Source of the DNA: Acidobacteriota bacterium
Lineage (GTDB): Bacteria; Acidobacteriota; Terriglobia; Terriglobales; Acidobacteriaceae
Direction of reading: 5' to 3'
Assembly: GCA_003010405.1 (NCBI GenBank)
Contig: PJLO01000022.1
Span: forward strand, 1 to 39,128
DNA: 39,128 nt
Part shown: positions 8,151 through 16,846 of the stretch, piece by piece
How positions within the stretch are numbered: position 1 is the stretch's first letter
Layout of the letters: every line of letters starts with the position of its first letter
Notes under the pieces: generated by a model
What the model saw: the letters and a program-made list of their open reading frames with translations, nothing else
Databases searched by the model: none
What the model was told of the DNA's origin: nothing
Program-made: the position numbers and the translations under genes

Positions 8151-8406
8151 GCGTTAAGGGCCTAGGGGGATATCACGAAGGGCAAGGGATAACTCCAGCA
8201 AGGATAATCGGCAAAAATTTCCCTATTCTTCGCCTTTCGTTCACCTTTATCTTCGCTCGTGCTATGCTCTCGGCAGTCGTCCTTATAATTGTGAAGTGAT
8301 GCGCAGTCCGCACCTTTAAGTGGAGCCGGTGGCTCGGTGCGGGGCTAGTCCGCACCTCAAAATCATTGCAGCCACGCGTCTTACGGGCGTGGCTAAGGAG
8401 TGCTTC
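8151..8406 (+). promoter_or_regulatory. recA promoter region and structured leader
   Basis: TTCACC (8240-8245), a 17-base spacer and TATGCT (8263-8268) form a moderate promoter, and a perfect TATAAT (8284-8289) follows without a good -35. Downstream are CCGCACC (8308-8314), GGTGCGG (8336-8342) and a second CCGCACC (8350-8356), so the middle segment can pair with either neighbour but not both. A third stem GCCACGC (8371-8377) / GCGTGGC (8387-8393) ends one base before the recA Shine-Dalgarno AAGGAG. No LexA box that I recognise is present. Confidence 0.5.
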
Positions 8407-9483
8407 ATGGCCGAAGATCGGTCCCGCGCAATTGATCTTGCGCTATCTCAGATTGAAAAGCAGTTCGGCAAGGGTTCCATCATGCGCCTGGGAAGCAAGG
8501 GGCCTATTGTTCCCATTTCGGTGATCTCTACCGGCAGCATTTCTTTTGACTCTGCTCTGGGCGTAGGTGGAGTTCCTCGCGGTCGCGTGGTTGAAGTGTA
8601 CGGCCCTGAATCTTCCGGCAAAACAACGGTCTGCTTGCAGATTATCGCTGAAGCGCAGAAGGCCGGCGGCATGGCAGCCTTCGTGGATGCCGAACATGCT
8701 CTCGATCCGTCCTATGCTAAACGGCTCGGCGTGGATGTGGATAACCTGCTGGTTTCACAGCCGGACTACGGCGAGCAGGCTTTGGAAATTACCGAAGCCC
8801 TGGTGCGCTCTGGAGCGATTGACGTACTGGTGGTGGACTCTGTGGCGGCGCTGGTTCCTAAGGCTGAGCTGGATGGCGAAATGGGCGACAGCCACATGGG
8901 GTTGCAGGCGAGACTGATGTCGCAGGCGCTGCGCAAACTCACTGGCACGGTCAGCAAATCGCGCACCTGCCTGATTTTTATCAACCAGATTCGCGAGAAA
9001 ATTGGCGTGATGTTCGGGAATCCGGAGACTACCACTGGCGGACGCGCCCTGAAGTTCTACTCTTCTGTGCGTATTGATATCCGGCGTATTGCCGCAATCA
9101 AGGATGGCGACCAGGTCGTGGGCTCGCGCACCAAGGTCAAAATCGTAAAGAACAAGACTGCGGCTCCCTTCCGCGAAGCTGAGTTCGACATGATGTACGG
9201 AGAGGGCATTTCGCGTGAAGGCGACATGCTCGATCAGGCGGTTGAGCGCAATATCGTCGAAAAGTCCGGCGCATGGTACAGCTTTGAAGGGGAGCGCATC
9301 GGGCAAGGCCGCGAGAACACGAAGAATTTCCTAAAGGAGAACAAGGACATCTCCGCCCGGATCGAACAGGCTGTGCGCAAGGCTCTCGGATTGGATAAAG
9401 CCGTTGCAGAAGCGCCCGCCGATCCGCAGCCGGTTTCGCCGCAGGAAGTAGCCGCAGCCAAGGCCGCTCTGCCTAAGAAATAG
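8407..9483 (+). CDS. recA: recombinase A
   Basis: DNA-dependent ATPase that forms filaments on single-stranded DNA for homologous recombination and triggers SOS autocleavage. The 358-residue product is complete. It opens with [18 protein letters not shown] and has Walker [10 protein letters not shown], then VDAEHALDP, the Walker B region [25 protein letters not shown] segment, [33 protein letters not shown] (the L2 DNA-binding loop) and the C-terminal Gly/Asn/acidic tail ending in Ala/Pro-rich residues. I chose the ATG at 8407 because AAGGAG sits six bases before it. The open frame extends upstream to 8320, but that part covers the leader hairpins. It is transcribed alone and ends in a strong symmetrical terminator. 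Confidence 0.98.
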   Translation: MAEDRSRAIDLALSQIEKQFGKGSIMRLGSKGPIVPISVISTGSISFDSALGVGGVPRGRVVEVYGPESSGKTTVCLQIIAEAQKAGGMAAFVDAEHALDPSYAKRLGVDVDNLLVSQPDYGEQALEITEALVRSGAIDVLVVDSVAALVPKAELDGEMGDSHMGLQARLMSQALRKLTGTVSKSRTCLIFINQIREKIGVMFGNPETTTGGRALKFYSSVRIDIRRIAAIKDGDQVVGSRTKVKIVKNKTAAPFREAEFDMMYGEGISREGDMLDQAVERNIVEKSGAWYSFEGERIGQGRENTKNFLKENKDISARIEQAVRKALGLDKAVAEAPADPQPVSPQEVAAAKAALPKK

Positions 9484-9500
9484 CGCCAGAACGCGATACA

Positions 9501-9544
9501 AAGAATTAAGAGGGTGCGGATCGTTCCGCACCCTCTTAATTCTT
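9501..9544. terminator. 20-bp perfect stem, bidirectional terminator after recA
   Basis: The arms 9501-9520 and 9525-9544 are perfect complements with a TCGT loop. The core is AGGGTGCGG/CCGCACCCT and the outer ends are A/T-rich, so T-rich sequence leaves the stem in both directions. It separates recA from the convergent STAS gene. The core repeats the GGTGCGG/CCGCACC element of the recA leader. Confidence 0.8.
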
Positions 9545-9584
9545 GTTAAACCGAATTTAGGAACCAGACGTCCGGGAGCCCCGC

Positions 9585-9944
9585 TTATGCGATAGCTTCG
9601 CAACTTTTGGCAACCAGTTGGGGTCTTGGACACTTTTCCCGAACCAGAAACCGCTCCAGTATGGTGCCGTTAAACATCTGAACGGCGGACTGGGTGCTTG
9701 GGGCGATGATTTGCAATTGCTTGCCGTTGTCTACCGCGTGCGCCAACACCGACATCAGACTGCCAAGACCGTCAACGTCCAGGGCGCGCACTGCTGTTAA
9801 ATTCACAATTAGTTTGTTAAAGCCGCCCAATAACAGCAGAGCATTGCGGCGAAATGCCTCGACTTCCTTGCCTCCGACCAGTTTTCCGCGACATGCCATC
9901 GTTACGTTTTCGCGACCGGTGCGAACTTCCAAAACCAGATCCAT
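9585..9944 (-). CDS. STAS-domain anti-sigma-factor-antagonist-like protein
   Basis: A single STAS domain of 119 residues. STAS proteins such as SpoIIAA or RsbV release sigma factors by binding anti-sigma kinases and are switched off by phosphorylation of a Ser. The fold is visible as GRENVTMACRGKLVGGKEVEAF, LIVNLTAVRALDVDGLGSLMSVL and a final QLQIIAPSTQSAVQMFNGTILERF. In the switch motif the usual D-S-S-G-L is D56-V57-D58-G59-L60, so the phosphoacceptor position is Asp. AAGGGA precedes the ATG. The gene follows the AI-2E-family permease with a 105-base gap on the same strand. No partner kinase or sigma factor is in the window, so the pathway is unknown. A C-terminal tail with two Cys has no clear role. 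Confidence 0.8.
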   Translation of the reverse strand: MDLVLEVRTGRENVTMACRGKLVGGKEVEAFRRNALLLLGGFNKLIVNLTAVRALDVDGLGSLMSVLAHAVDNGKQLQIIAPSTQSAVQMFNGTILERFLVREKCPRPQLVAKSCEAIA

Positions 9945-10049
9945 GTCTATCCCTTTGTATGAACTTGCCTACTCATGGGATGCCACCTTTGAGGACGCTG
10001 GTTGTAAAGGAAGTGGGTTACGCGAAACGGGAATAACGAAATATTCAAA

Positions 10050-11123
10050 TTAGCGTTGTCCGGAAATTTCCCTCGCAGCTTCCGGTTCGAGTTGGCCTCT
10101 ACGATACCGCCAGTGAGTCCACAAAATGCGTGCCGCACCCATGACGGGGACGGCCAGGTATATACCGGCTATGCCAGCGATTTCTCCACCGGCCAAAATC
10201 GCGAAGATCACGAGCAGTGGATGTATTTCAACGCGTCCGCCGAGGACGCGCGGAGAGACAAAGTAGTCCTGCGTGCCGCGCCACAGAAGAAGAAACACGA
10301 GGACCAGCGCCAGGTGACCGTAGTTGGCCCCAAAACTGATACCCAGGATCAGAGTTCCGGCTACCAGTGGGCCGACGAGAGGAATGAACTCCAGAAGACC
10401 GCCCAACGTCCCCAACACTAATGAGTAGGGCACACGCATGAGCGTCAGCACAACAACGTAGACTGTCCCTGAGATTGCAGCCAGATACAGCTGCGCACGA
10501 ACAAAGTGCGCCAGCATGTCGTCGAGATCGCTCATGATCCCACTCAAGAACTTCCGGCTGCGCTGATTCTCCAGTAGTCCTTCAATACTGTGCGCGAAGC
10601 GTTTTTTATCTTTCAGCAAGAAAATGGCAAGAAACGGAACCAGCACGAACCAAAGTAAATTCCCGGCGACCTCCGTGGCCTTTTGCCCGTGTGTGCCAAG
10701 CGAGGCAAGAACTTCATCACGGTGTCCGACGATGAAGTGTTGCAGCCGCGCCTGTGTCGTTTCGCTCCATCCGTGTGTCTTGCCGATTTGGAAGGCGATG
10801 TTTCCACTGGCAACTTTATCGTAGAGTTCTGGGACTGCCAGGGAGAGACGCCGTCCTTCGTCCACAACACGCGGACCAACAGCAGCTCCAACGGTGAGTA
10901 AACCCGCCAGCATGACAAGGTATATTGCGGTAATGGCAACCCCCCGGCTGCAATGTGTCTTTTTTTCTGCCAGTGAAATCAATGGCTCCAGAAGATATGC
11001 GAACAGCATGGCGAAAAGGAAGGTCAGCAGCGGTTTGCGTGCAAGCCAGATGAATGCGAGCAGCGATAGCGTCGCCAGAACTGTGAACTGAATGCGCAGG
11101 GTGGTCTTGTCGAGAAGGCTCAT
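10050..11123 (-). CDS. AI-2E family transporter (UPF0118/PerM-like membrane protein)
   Basis: A 357-residue polytopic inner-membrane protein. Hydrophobic segments are visible around residues 12-50 (two helices), 62-88, 150-172, 215-235 and 245-330, with the family's long extramembrane region between the third and fourth. The conserved block FIPLVGPLVAGTLILGISF and the later VSPRVLGGRVEIHPLLVIFAILAGGEIAGIAGIYLAVPV are diagnostic of the AI-2E transporter family. Members have been linked to autoinducer-2 export, sodium/proton exchange or general permease roles, and the substrate cannot be deduced here. The start at 11123 has only a weak AAGGCG upstream. The neighbouring STAS gene is on the same strand and may be co-transcribed. 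Confidence 0.88.
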   Translation of the reverse strand: MSLLDKTTLRIQFTVLATLSLLAFIWLARKPLLTFLFAMLFAYLLEPLISLAEKKTHCSRGVAITAIYLVMLAGLLTVGAAVGPRVVDEGRRLSLAVPELYDKVASGNIAFQIGKTHGWSETTQARLQHFIVGHRDEVLASLGTHGQKATEVAGNLLWFVLVPFLAIFLLKDKKRFAHSIEGLLENQRSRKFLSGIMSDLDDMLAHFVRAQLYLAAISGTVYVVVLTLMRVPYSLVLGTLGGLLEFIPLVGPLVAGTLILGISFGANYGHLALVLVFLLLWRGTQDYFVSPRVLGGRVEIHPLLVIFAILAGGEIAGIAGIYLAVPVMGAARILWTHWRYRRGQLEPEAAREISGQR

Positions 11124-11333
11124 GAAGTGTCGCCTTAGAGAGTCGCTCTATTGTAGAGCTAAGAGGTCAAACTCTCCAGCTCCGGAGGCCGCCGGGGCAA
11201 TGGTAATTGGTGCCGCTATACTTGACTCCGATGCGCCGGAGACTTGGCGTGATTTCCCGCAGAGTAAGGTAGCAATCGGTAATTGTTCTGGATTGCTCCC
11301 GAGTGCCTCGTGTCAGAAAAACAATGGGTCGAG

Positions 11334-11362
11334 TTGATCGTCTTTCCTGTGACAGATAAAAT
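11334..11362 (+). promoter_or_regulatory. promoter for coaD
   Basis: TTGATC (11334-11339), a 17-base spacer and TAAAAT (11357-11362) match sigma70 well and lie 30 bases before the coaD start codon. The remaining gap back to 11124 contains a small CTCCG/CGGAG hairpin and nothing else recognised. Confidence 0.6.
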
Positions 11363-11392
11363 CGAAAAAGGTACTAGTGTCGCCGAGGAACT

Positions 11393-11890
11393 TTGAAGCG
11401 AGTTATTTATCCGGGATCATTCGATCCTCCGACCAACGGCCACCTCGATTTGATAAGTCGGGGCGCAAAGCTATTCGACGAACTGGTTGTAGCGATTCTG
11501 CGGAACTCGGCGAAGACTTCGCTCTTCGATGTGAATGAGCGGCTGGAAATGCTCCGCGAATGCACCAGCCAGTGGGAGAACGTTCGCGTCGAATCCTTTG
11601 AGGGGTTGCTGGTGGATTACGCGCGTCGATGCGGAGCCCAAGCGGTTCTGCGCGGCATTCGCGTTGTCAGCGATTATGAATATGAACTTCAGATGGCTTG
11701 GATGAATCGCAAGCTCGATTCCACTCTGGAGACAGTTTTCATGATGCCAGCCGGGGAGTATGCATATCTGAGTTCGCGGCTGGTGTGCGAGATCGCTTCA
11801 CTTGGGGGCACACTTGGAGATCTGATACCCGCCTCGGTGGAGAGCCGCCTTCGCGCACGCCTCGGAGTCGCGCCGCAGGCTCCCAGATAA
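11393..11890 (+). CDS. coaD: pantetheine-phosphate adenylyltransferase
   Basis: Transfers AMP from ATP to 4'-phosphopantetheine, the penultimate step of coenzyme A synthesis. The 165-residue protein has the nucleotidyltransferase motif PGSFDPPTNGHLDLI with the TxGH signature (Thr14-Asn-Gly-His17), the conserved AVLRGIRVVSDYEYELQMAWMNRKL, and YLSSRLVCEIASLGG near the C-terminus, all as in bacterial CoaD. The start must be TTG at 11393, because the frame upstream is closed by a stop at 11375 with no other start codon in between. A GAGGA lies five bases before it. It is the first gene of a forward run coaD, aminotransferase, manA, manC, phosphohexomutase. Confidence 0.95.
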   Translation: MKRVIYPGSFDPPTNGHLDLISRGAKLFDELVVAILRNSAKTSLFDVNERLEMLRECTSQWENVRVESFEGLLVDYARRCGAQAVLRGIRVVSDYEYELQMAWMNRKLDSTLETVFMMPAGEYAYLSSRLVCEIASLGGTLGDLIPASVESRLRARLGVAPQAPR

Positions 11891-11946
11891 GTTCCGCTAA
11901 TCCAGAAAACAGGCTTGGGGCGCAAAGCGTCCGGAAAGGAATTTCA

Positions 11947-13137
11947 GTGTCATCGACCACAGGAGCTACCTCATTCACGGCCCGCATCGGCCGCATTGAA
12001 ATCTCTGCCACCATGGCGATCAACAACGAGGCCACCAGGCTCCGGTCGCAGGGAGTCGATTTGGCAGATCTCGGCGCAGGCGAGCCGCACTTCACCACGC
12101 CGGAACACATCAAGCAGGCCTGCATTGAGGCTGTTCAGCAGAATTTCAGCAAATATACGCCGGTCGCCGGATTCAAGGAACTGCGTGAGGCTCTGGTTGC
12201 GCGTCACCATCAGGACTTCGGCTCCGAATATTCGTTTGATGAAACCATCGTCACCACCGGAGGCAAGAGCGCGCTCTTCAACACCTTCCAGGTGATGATC
12301 GACCACGGCGACGAGGTCATTATCCCGGTGCCGTACTGGGTCTCGTTCAAGGACATGGTGGAGTATTGCGGTGGCAAATGTTCCTTTGTCACTACTCGCG
12401 CTGAGGAGGGTTTCCGCCTGACCGCCGCCATGATCGAGCAGGCCATTACTCCGAAAACTCGTATCATCCTGCTCAATTCGCCGAACAATCCATCCGGCGC
12501 CGTTGTTTCCCAGAAAGATCTGAAGGCAATTGTCCATTTGGCAGCATCACGTGGAATCTACGTGATGAGCGATGAATGTTACGTGTATCTGGATTACACG
12601 GGAAAGCCGTTTTCTCTGGGCTCGCTCAAGGAATACAAGAACTCGTTACTGCTCATGGGATCGCTTTCCAAGACCTATGCCATGACGGGTTGGCGTCTCG
12701 GGTTTGCCATGGCGCCGAAAGCAGTGATTGGGCAGCTCCAGAAACTGCAGAGCCAGTCCACCTCGAATCCGACCTCGATTGTGCAGAAGGCCGGTTTGGC
12801 TGCAGTCAGCGGCTCTCAGCAGTGTGTGGCGGATATGCGCGCCGAGTATATTAAGCTTCGCGACCGCATAATCGCCGGACTCCGCACCATTCCCGGTGTG
12901 AAGGTGAATGTTCCGCAGGGCGCGTTCTATGCTTTTCCGGATGTCAGTGAAATCGTCGATCGCGTCGGTATCGATACCGTTCAGTTGACCTCGCGATTGT
13001 TGCGCGATGGCCACGTGGTCGGTGTTCCGGGTGAGGCATTTGGCATGCCTGGACACATTCGTTTCTCCTACGCATCTTCGGCCGAGAACATTGACCGCGG
13101 GATCGAGCGGGTACGTACTTTCTTTGCTTCTTTGTAG
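11947..13137 (+). CDS. aspC: aspartate aminotransferase (class I/II PLP enzyme)
   Basis: PLP-dependent transfer of an amino group between aspartate and 2-oxoglutarate. The 396-residue product is a subgroup Ib-type aminotransferase. Visible are LGAGEPHFTTPEHI near the N-terminus, KYTPVAGFKELREA, VTTGGKSALFN (phosphate-binding turn), NSPNNPSGAV with Asn181, SDECYVYLDY with Asp209 and Tyr212, SLSKTYAMTGWRLGF with the Schiff-base Lys242, and the C-terminal RFSYASS with the carboxylate-binding Arg. I chose GTG at 11947 because AAAGGA lies just upstream. The frame is open back to 11698 but that overlaps coaD in another frame. It sits 56 bases after coaD. Related enzymes can also act on prephenate or other substrates, and the sequence does not settle that. 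Confidence 0.92.
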   Translation: MSSTTGATSFTARIGRIEISATMAINNEATRLRSQGVDLADLGAGEPHFTTPEHIKQACIEAVQQNFSKYTPVAGFKELREALVARHHQDFGSEYSFDETIVTTGGKSALFNTFQVMIDHGDEVIIPVPYWVSFKDMVEYCGGKCSFVTTRAEEGFRLTAAMIEQAITPKTRIILLNSPNNPSGAVVSQKDLKAIVHLAASRGIYVMSDECYVYLDYTGKPFSLGSLKEYKNSLLLMGSLSKTYAMTGWRLGFAMAPKAVIGQLQKLQSQSTSNPTSIVQKAGLAAVSGSQQCVADMRAEYIKLRDRIIAGLRTIPGVKVNVPQGAFYAFPDVSEIVDRVGIDTVQLTSRLLRDGHVVGVPGEAFGMPGHIRFSYASSAENIDRGIERVRTFFASL

Positions 13138-13149
13138 CTTCGAATCATG

Positions 13150-13181
13150 AGGGATGGGAGGCCTCCCGGCATCTCATCCCT
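13150..13181 (+). other. intergenic hairpin between the aminotransferase gene and manA
   Basis: AGGGATG (13150-13156) pairs with CATCCCT (13175-13181). An alternative palindrome GGGAGGCCTCCC occupies 13156-13167. No T-tract follows, so it is a possible RNA-processing or pausing element within an operon rather than a terminator. Confidence 0.4.
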
Positions 13182-13233
13182 TCGGAATTCCCATCCAACG
13201 GCACATTGCGGTACTCTGTGACGAGTCTGAACC

Positions 13234-14232
13234 ATGCCGTTACTGTATCCATTTCTTGTTCTTCCGGAGTTTCACGAGCGGGTGTGGGGCACACGTGATT
13301 TGCGCCCTTATTTCACCCTTGCCGTGGATGCCGAACCGATCGGAGAGGTTTGGCTGACCGGGGAGAACTGCAAAGTCGCCAACGGTCCACTCGCCGGGCA
13401 AACTCTGCGCGATCTGGCGGCGCAATACGGCGTTGAATTTATCGGGGAAGCTTCGCCGCAGGCCACGCGCTTTCCTTTGCTGATCAAGTTTCTGTTTCCC
13501 CGTCAAAAATTGAGCGTGCAGGTGCACCCGGACGACGCGCTCGCGCGCCGTATTGGTGAGCCCTGCGGCAAAACTGAATGCTGGTATGTGGCTCGCGCCA
13601 TTGATGGCGGGCAGGTGGGGGTTGGCCTGCGTCCCGGTATTAATCGTGAAATGTTTCGCCTTGCCGTTGAGGCCAACCAAGCCGAACACATGCTGAACTG
13701 GCTGGACGTGCGTTCCGGTGAGATGATCTACGTAGATGCGGGCACCGTTCATGCCGTGGGGCCGAACGTGATTCTGGTGGAAACCCAGCAAAACTGTGAT
13801 GTCACTTACAGGCTTTACGACTATGGCCGTCCGAGACAGCTTCACCTGGATCTAGGGATGGCCGCAATCAAGGAAAAAACGCACGCGGGCAGGGTTAAGC
13901 CGCAGACCGAGGACGGTCATCAGTTGCTTGTCTCCTCGCCTCGCTTTCTAGTTGAGAAGTACAAGGTCGAGAGTCCGGTGACACTCACCGCAGAGGCTGG
14001 ACGAAGCTCGCTCCAGGCAATTGTGTGCCTCGATGGCGGAGCCATCGTGGAGTGCGAAGGCTCACCGCCACTGCCCGTCATGCGAGGCGAAGCCGTGGTG
14101 GTTCCTGCTTCGTTGCCTGTAGTAAGCTTGCATCCGCAATGGAGCGCGGAGATTCTTCGCATGCGCTTGCCCGCGCAAGAAGTGGCGGAGCCCGTCACAA
14201 CCTTGCACACTAGTAATGGCCAGCATGGCTGA
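13234..14232 (+). CDS. manA: mannose-6-phosphate isomerase, class I
   Basis: Interconverts fructose-6-phosphate and mannose-6-phosphate, using zinc. The 332-residue protein begins LPEFHERVWGTRDL, then has SVQVHPDD (zinc-ligand Gln and His, about residues 93-100), KTECWYV with the ligand Glu (about 111-117), DAGTVHAVGPNVILVETQQNCDVTYRLYDYGRPR carrying the last zinc His and the active-site Arg, and a C-terminal cupin. It is the short single-module type, like B. subtilis ManA, not the 390-aa E. coli form. It ends 14 bases before manC, and the three genes manA, manC and phosphohexomutase form a GDP-mannose supply set. Confidence 0.93.
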   Translation: MPLLYPFLVLPEFHERVWGTRDLRPYFTLAVDAEPIGEVWLTGENCKVANGPLAGQTLRDLAAQYGVEFIGEASPQATRFPLLIKFLFPRQKLSVQVHPDDALARRIGEPCGKTECWYVARAIDGGQVGVGLRPGINREMFRLAVEANQAEHMLNWLDVRSGEMIYVDAGTVHAVGPNVILVETQQNCDVTYRLYDYGRPRQLHLDLGMAAIKEKTHAGRVKPQTEDGHQLLVSSPRFLVEKYKVESPVTLTAEAGRSSLQAIVCLDGGAIVECEGSPPLPVMRGEAVVVPASLPVVSLHPQWSAEILRMRLPAQEVAEPVTTLHTSNGQHG

Positions 14233-14246
14233 CTCGAGGAGTAATT

Positions 14247-15356
14247 TTGGCAGCTCGTAAGCAGGAGTTTTACCCAATTATTCTGGCCGGAGGGCGTGGC
14301 ACTCGCTTTTGGCCGCTCAGCCGTAAAGCATTTGCAAAACAGCTGTTGCTGCTCAACTCCGAGCAATCCATGATTCAGGAAACCGTGGACCGGCTCTTGT
14401 TTGCCGCACCGCGGGAAAACTTCTGGGTTATCACCAATGGCGATCTGCGTCAAAATATCGCGCGCCAACTCAAATCGCTGCCACGAAAGCAAATCGTAGC
14501 CGAACCTATAGGACGCAACACCGCTCCCGCGATTGGACTTGCTGCGTTCATACTGTTTCGCAAGAACCCGGACGCCGTGTTGGGACTTTTTCCTTCCGAT
14601 CAGGTAATTGCAAAAGAGAAGCAGTTCCGCAAAGATCTGCAGACCGGAATTGCCTTGGCTGCTTCGGGAGAAAGAATCGTGGTGATGGGCGTAAAGCCCA
14701 CGCGTCCGGAGACCGGATACGGCTATGTTGAGGCCGGTTCCGTTTACAAAGGCGCAGTGACGCACGTACGCCGATTCCGCGAAAAACCTGACAGAGAAGC
14801 GGCGGAGCAGTTTATTGAGGCCGGAAATTTTTACTGGAATAGCGGAATGTTCCTGTGGTCGGCCAAGACACTGGTAGCCGCTATGCGGCAATACATGCCG
14901 GATACGGCCGTGCTGCTTGAAGAGATTGCGGCAGCATGGGGTACACGGAAGTTCGAAGAAAGGCTGTCTAACCTCTATCCGAAGTGCGAGAACATAAGCG
15001 TGGACTACGGCATTCTCGAACCGCGCTCTTCCTCCGGAGAAGCAGGATCAAATATCTTCTGCATCCCAGCCGATTGGGGCTGGAACGATCTCGGCTCCTG
15101 GGCCGCGCACTTTGAGCATCGCATCTCGCAGGGAAAGCACAAGGACAATGTCGTTTCAGGGGCGGACAGCTTTATTCTCGACTCGCATGGAAATTACCTT
15201 CATGCCCCTGGAAAATTTATTGCCGCAGTTGGAGTAAGCGGACTCGTTGTAGTGGACTCCGGCGACGCGTTGCTGATTACCACTATCGAACGCTCGCAGG
15301 ACGTCGGTAAGGTTGTGAAACATCTGGACCAGAACAATCACACCAAGCTGATTTAG
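14247..15356 (+). CDS. manC: mannose-1-phosphate guanylyltransferase
   Basis: Joins GTP and mannose-1-phosphate to give GDP-mannose, the donor for glycans and for GDP-fucose-type sugars. The 369-residue product contains only the nucleotidyltransferase domain, without the C-terminal isomerase module of bifunctional ManC/AlgA. Motifs are ILAGGRGTRFWPLSRK (pyrophosphorylase loop), EPIGRNTAPAIGLAAF, GLFPSDQVI, RPETGYGYVEAG, FREKPDREAA, GNFYWNSGMFLWSA and DWGWNDLGSW. The start is TTG at 14247, with GAGGAG (14236-14241) five bases upstream. That site is strong enough to decide it. manA is 14 bases upstream and the phosphohexomutase 16 bases downstream, so translation is probably linked. Confidence 0.94.
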   Translation: MAARKQEFYPIILAGGRGTRFWPLSRKAFAKQLLLLNSEQSMIQETVDRLLFAAPRENFWVITNGDLRQNIARQLKSLPRKQIVAEPIGRNTAPAIGLAAFILFRKNPDAVLGLFPSDQVIAKEKQFRKDLQTGIALAASGERIVVMGVKPTRPETGYGYVEAGSVYKGAVTHVRRFREKPDREAAEQFIEAGNFYWNSGMFLWSAKTLVAAMRQYMPDTAVLLEEIAAAWGTRKFEERLSNLYPKCENISVDYGILEPRSSSGEAGSNIFCIPADWGWNDLGSWAAHFEHRISQGKHKDNVVSGADSFILDSHGNYLHAPGKFIAAVGVSGLVVVDSGDALLITTIERSQDVGKVVKHLDQNNHTKLI

Positions 15357-15372
15357 CTCCCAGGGATCGAGT

Positions 15373-16821
15373 ATGTCTCAGAAGATCAAGTTCGGTACGG
15401 ATGGCTGGCGCGGCGTGATCGCCGACGACTACACGTTTGAAAACGTCCGCCGCGTTGCCCACGCGATTGCGAATTACGTGCATCAGAACGAGGACCCTGG
15501 CAGGGGAATTTTGGTTGCGTACGATACCCGCTTCGGCTCGCGCCGCTTTGCCGAGATTGCTGCCGAAGCCATTGCAAGCAGCGGCATCCGCGTGCAGATT
15601 GCACGCGAGATAACCCCTACCCCCGCGCTCAGCTACATGGTGAAGAAACTCGGCGCCGCTGGCGGCGTCATGATTACTTCCAGCCACAATCCGTGGGATT
15701 GGAATGGAGTGAAGTTCAAGGCCAGCTACGGTGGTTCCGCCTCTGCGGTCATCATCAAGAAAATCGAAGCGCTCATCGACAGCAGGCACATCGAAGGGAA
15801 GGGTGGCAGTGTGGTTGAGGCCGACTTCAAGACCGACTACATTGCCGCGATCAAGGCATTTGTCGATCTCAAGCTCATCGCCCAAGCAAAGCAGAAGTTT
15901 GCCATAGACGTAATGTATGGCGCGGGGCGCGGCATCATCTCTGGAATTTTCAAGGAACTCGGCGTGGATCACATCGAACTTCACGGCGAGGTGAATCCAC
16001 TTTTCCCGGGGATGAATCCCGAGCCGATTCTGCCCCATCTTCGGGACTTGCAGGAGGCGGTTGTCGCAAACCATTGCGATGCTGGCCTGGCCACCGATGG
16101 CGACGCCGATCGCATCGGCGCGGTTGCGGAAGATGGCCGTCTGGTCGACGCTCACAAATGTTATGCAGTGCTGCTGGAATGGCTGCTGAAGCGCAAGCAG
16201 TGGCCTGGAGCCATTACCCGCGCCTTCAACACCACGGGAATGCTCGACCGCATTGCCCGAGCTTATGGCCGCGAACTGATCGAGCACGGCGTAGGATTCA
16301 AATACGTTGCTGAAATCGTGCTCAGCGGTAAGCAGGTGCTGATCGGTGGCGAGGAATCGGGCGGCATCGGGCTTCCCAGTTTCCTGCCCGAGCGCGATGG
16401 TACTTTGAACGCGTTGCTACTGGCCAATGTTATGGCGGAAGAGGGTAAACCGCTGGGCCAACTCGTCGAGGAGCTGCAGGAAAAATACGGTCGCCACTAT
16501 TATGGACGGCGCGACCTGCGCCTTTCGGAAGATATTAAGCGGAGTGCTCTCTGCCGGGCGGCCGCCAAACCTGCAATGATAGGCAGGTACAAGGTTCAGC
16601 GCACGGAGGATCTCGACGGCTTCAAGCTTTTCCTCGGTGCCTCTTGCGAAGGCAATGGAGCGCAAGCCTGGGTCCTGATACGTGGTTCCGGCACCGAACC
16701 ATTGCTGCGCGTTTATTGCGAAGCCGCATCACAGGAAACCGTGGACAGCATTCTGGATGCCGCCGTTGAGTTCGTTTACGCTTCGCCCGCAGATCGGTAT
16801 TCAAGCCAGCAGATGGCTTGA
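15373..16821 (+). CDS. phosphomannomutase/phosphoglucomutase (alpha-D-phosphohexomutase)
   Basis: Moves phosphate between C6 and C1 of a hexose. In this operon it probably makes mannose-1-phosphate for ManC. The 482-residue product has all four family regions: KFGTDGWRGVIADDY at the N-terminus, the phosphoserine loop ITSSHNPWDWNG with Ser104, the metal site TDGDADRIG with Asp242, Asp244 and Asp246, the sugar-binding GGEESGGIGLPSFLPERDG, and the C-terminal phosphate loop RGSGTEPLLRVYCEA. The exact sugar preference (mannose versus glucose) cannot be read from the sequence. The context with manA and manC favours mannose. The ATG at 15373 has AGGGATCGAG upstream. Confidence 0.92.
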   Translation: MSQKIKFGTDGWRGVIADDYTFENVRRVAHAIANYVHQNEDPGRGILVAYDTRFGSRRFAEIAAEAIASSGIRVQIAREITPTPALSYMVKKLGAAGGVMITSSHNPWDWNGVKFKASYGGSASAVIIKKIEALIDSRHIEGKGGSVVEADFKTDYIAAIKAFVDLKLIAQAKQKFAIDVMYGAGRGIISGIFKELGVDHIELHGEVNPLFPGMNPEPILPHLRDLQEAVVANHCDAGLATDGDADRIGAVAEDGRLVDAHKCYAVLLEWLLKRKQWPGAITRAFNTTGMLDRIARAYGRELIEHGVGFKYVAEIVLSGKQVLIGGEESGGIGLPSFLPERDGTLNALLLANVMAEEGKPLGQLVEELQEKYGRHYYGRRDLRLSEDIKRSALCRAAAKPAMIGRYKVQRTEDLDGFKLFLGASCEGNGAQAWVLIRGSGTEPLLRVYCEAASQETVDSILDAAVEFVYASPADRYSSQQMA

Positions 16822-16846
16822 GTAGACGGCAGCGGGCCAGTTTTCC

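Noticed and set aside
8320..8406. Upstream extension of recA
   Set aside because: Covers leader hairpins; ATG 8407 has AAGGAG and gives the canonical N-terminus.
11698..11946. Upstream extension of the aminotransferase frame
   Set aside because: Overlaps coaD in another frame; GTG 11947 with AAAGGA gives the family start.
12646..13056. Reverse open frame within the aminotransferase gene
   Set aside because: Fully inside a well supported gene and with no family resemblance.
15283..16287. Reverse open frame of 334 codons
   Set aside because: Antisense to the phosphohexomutase, whose motifs are intact; a codon-bias shadow.
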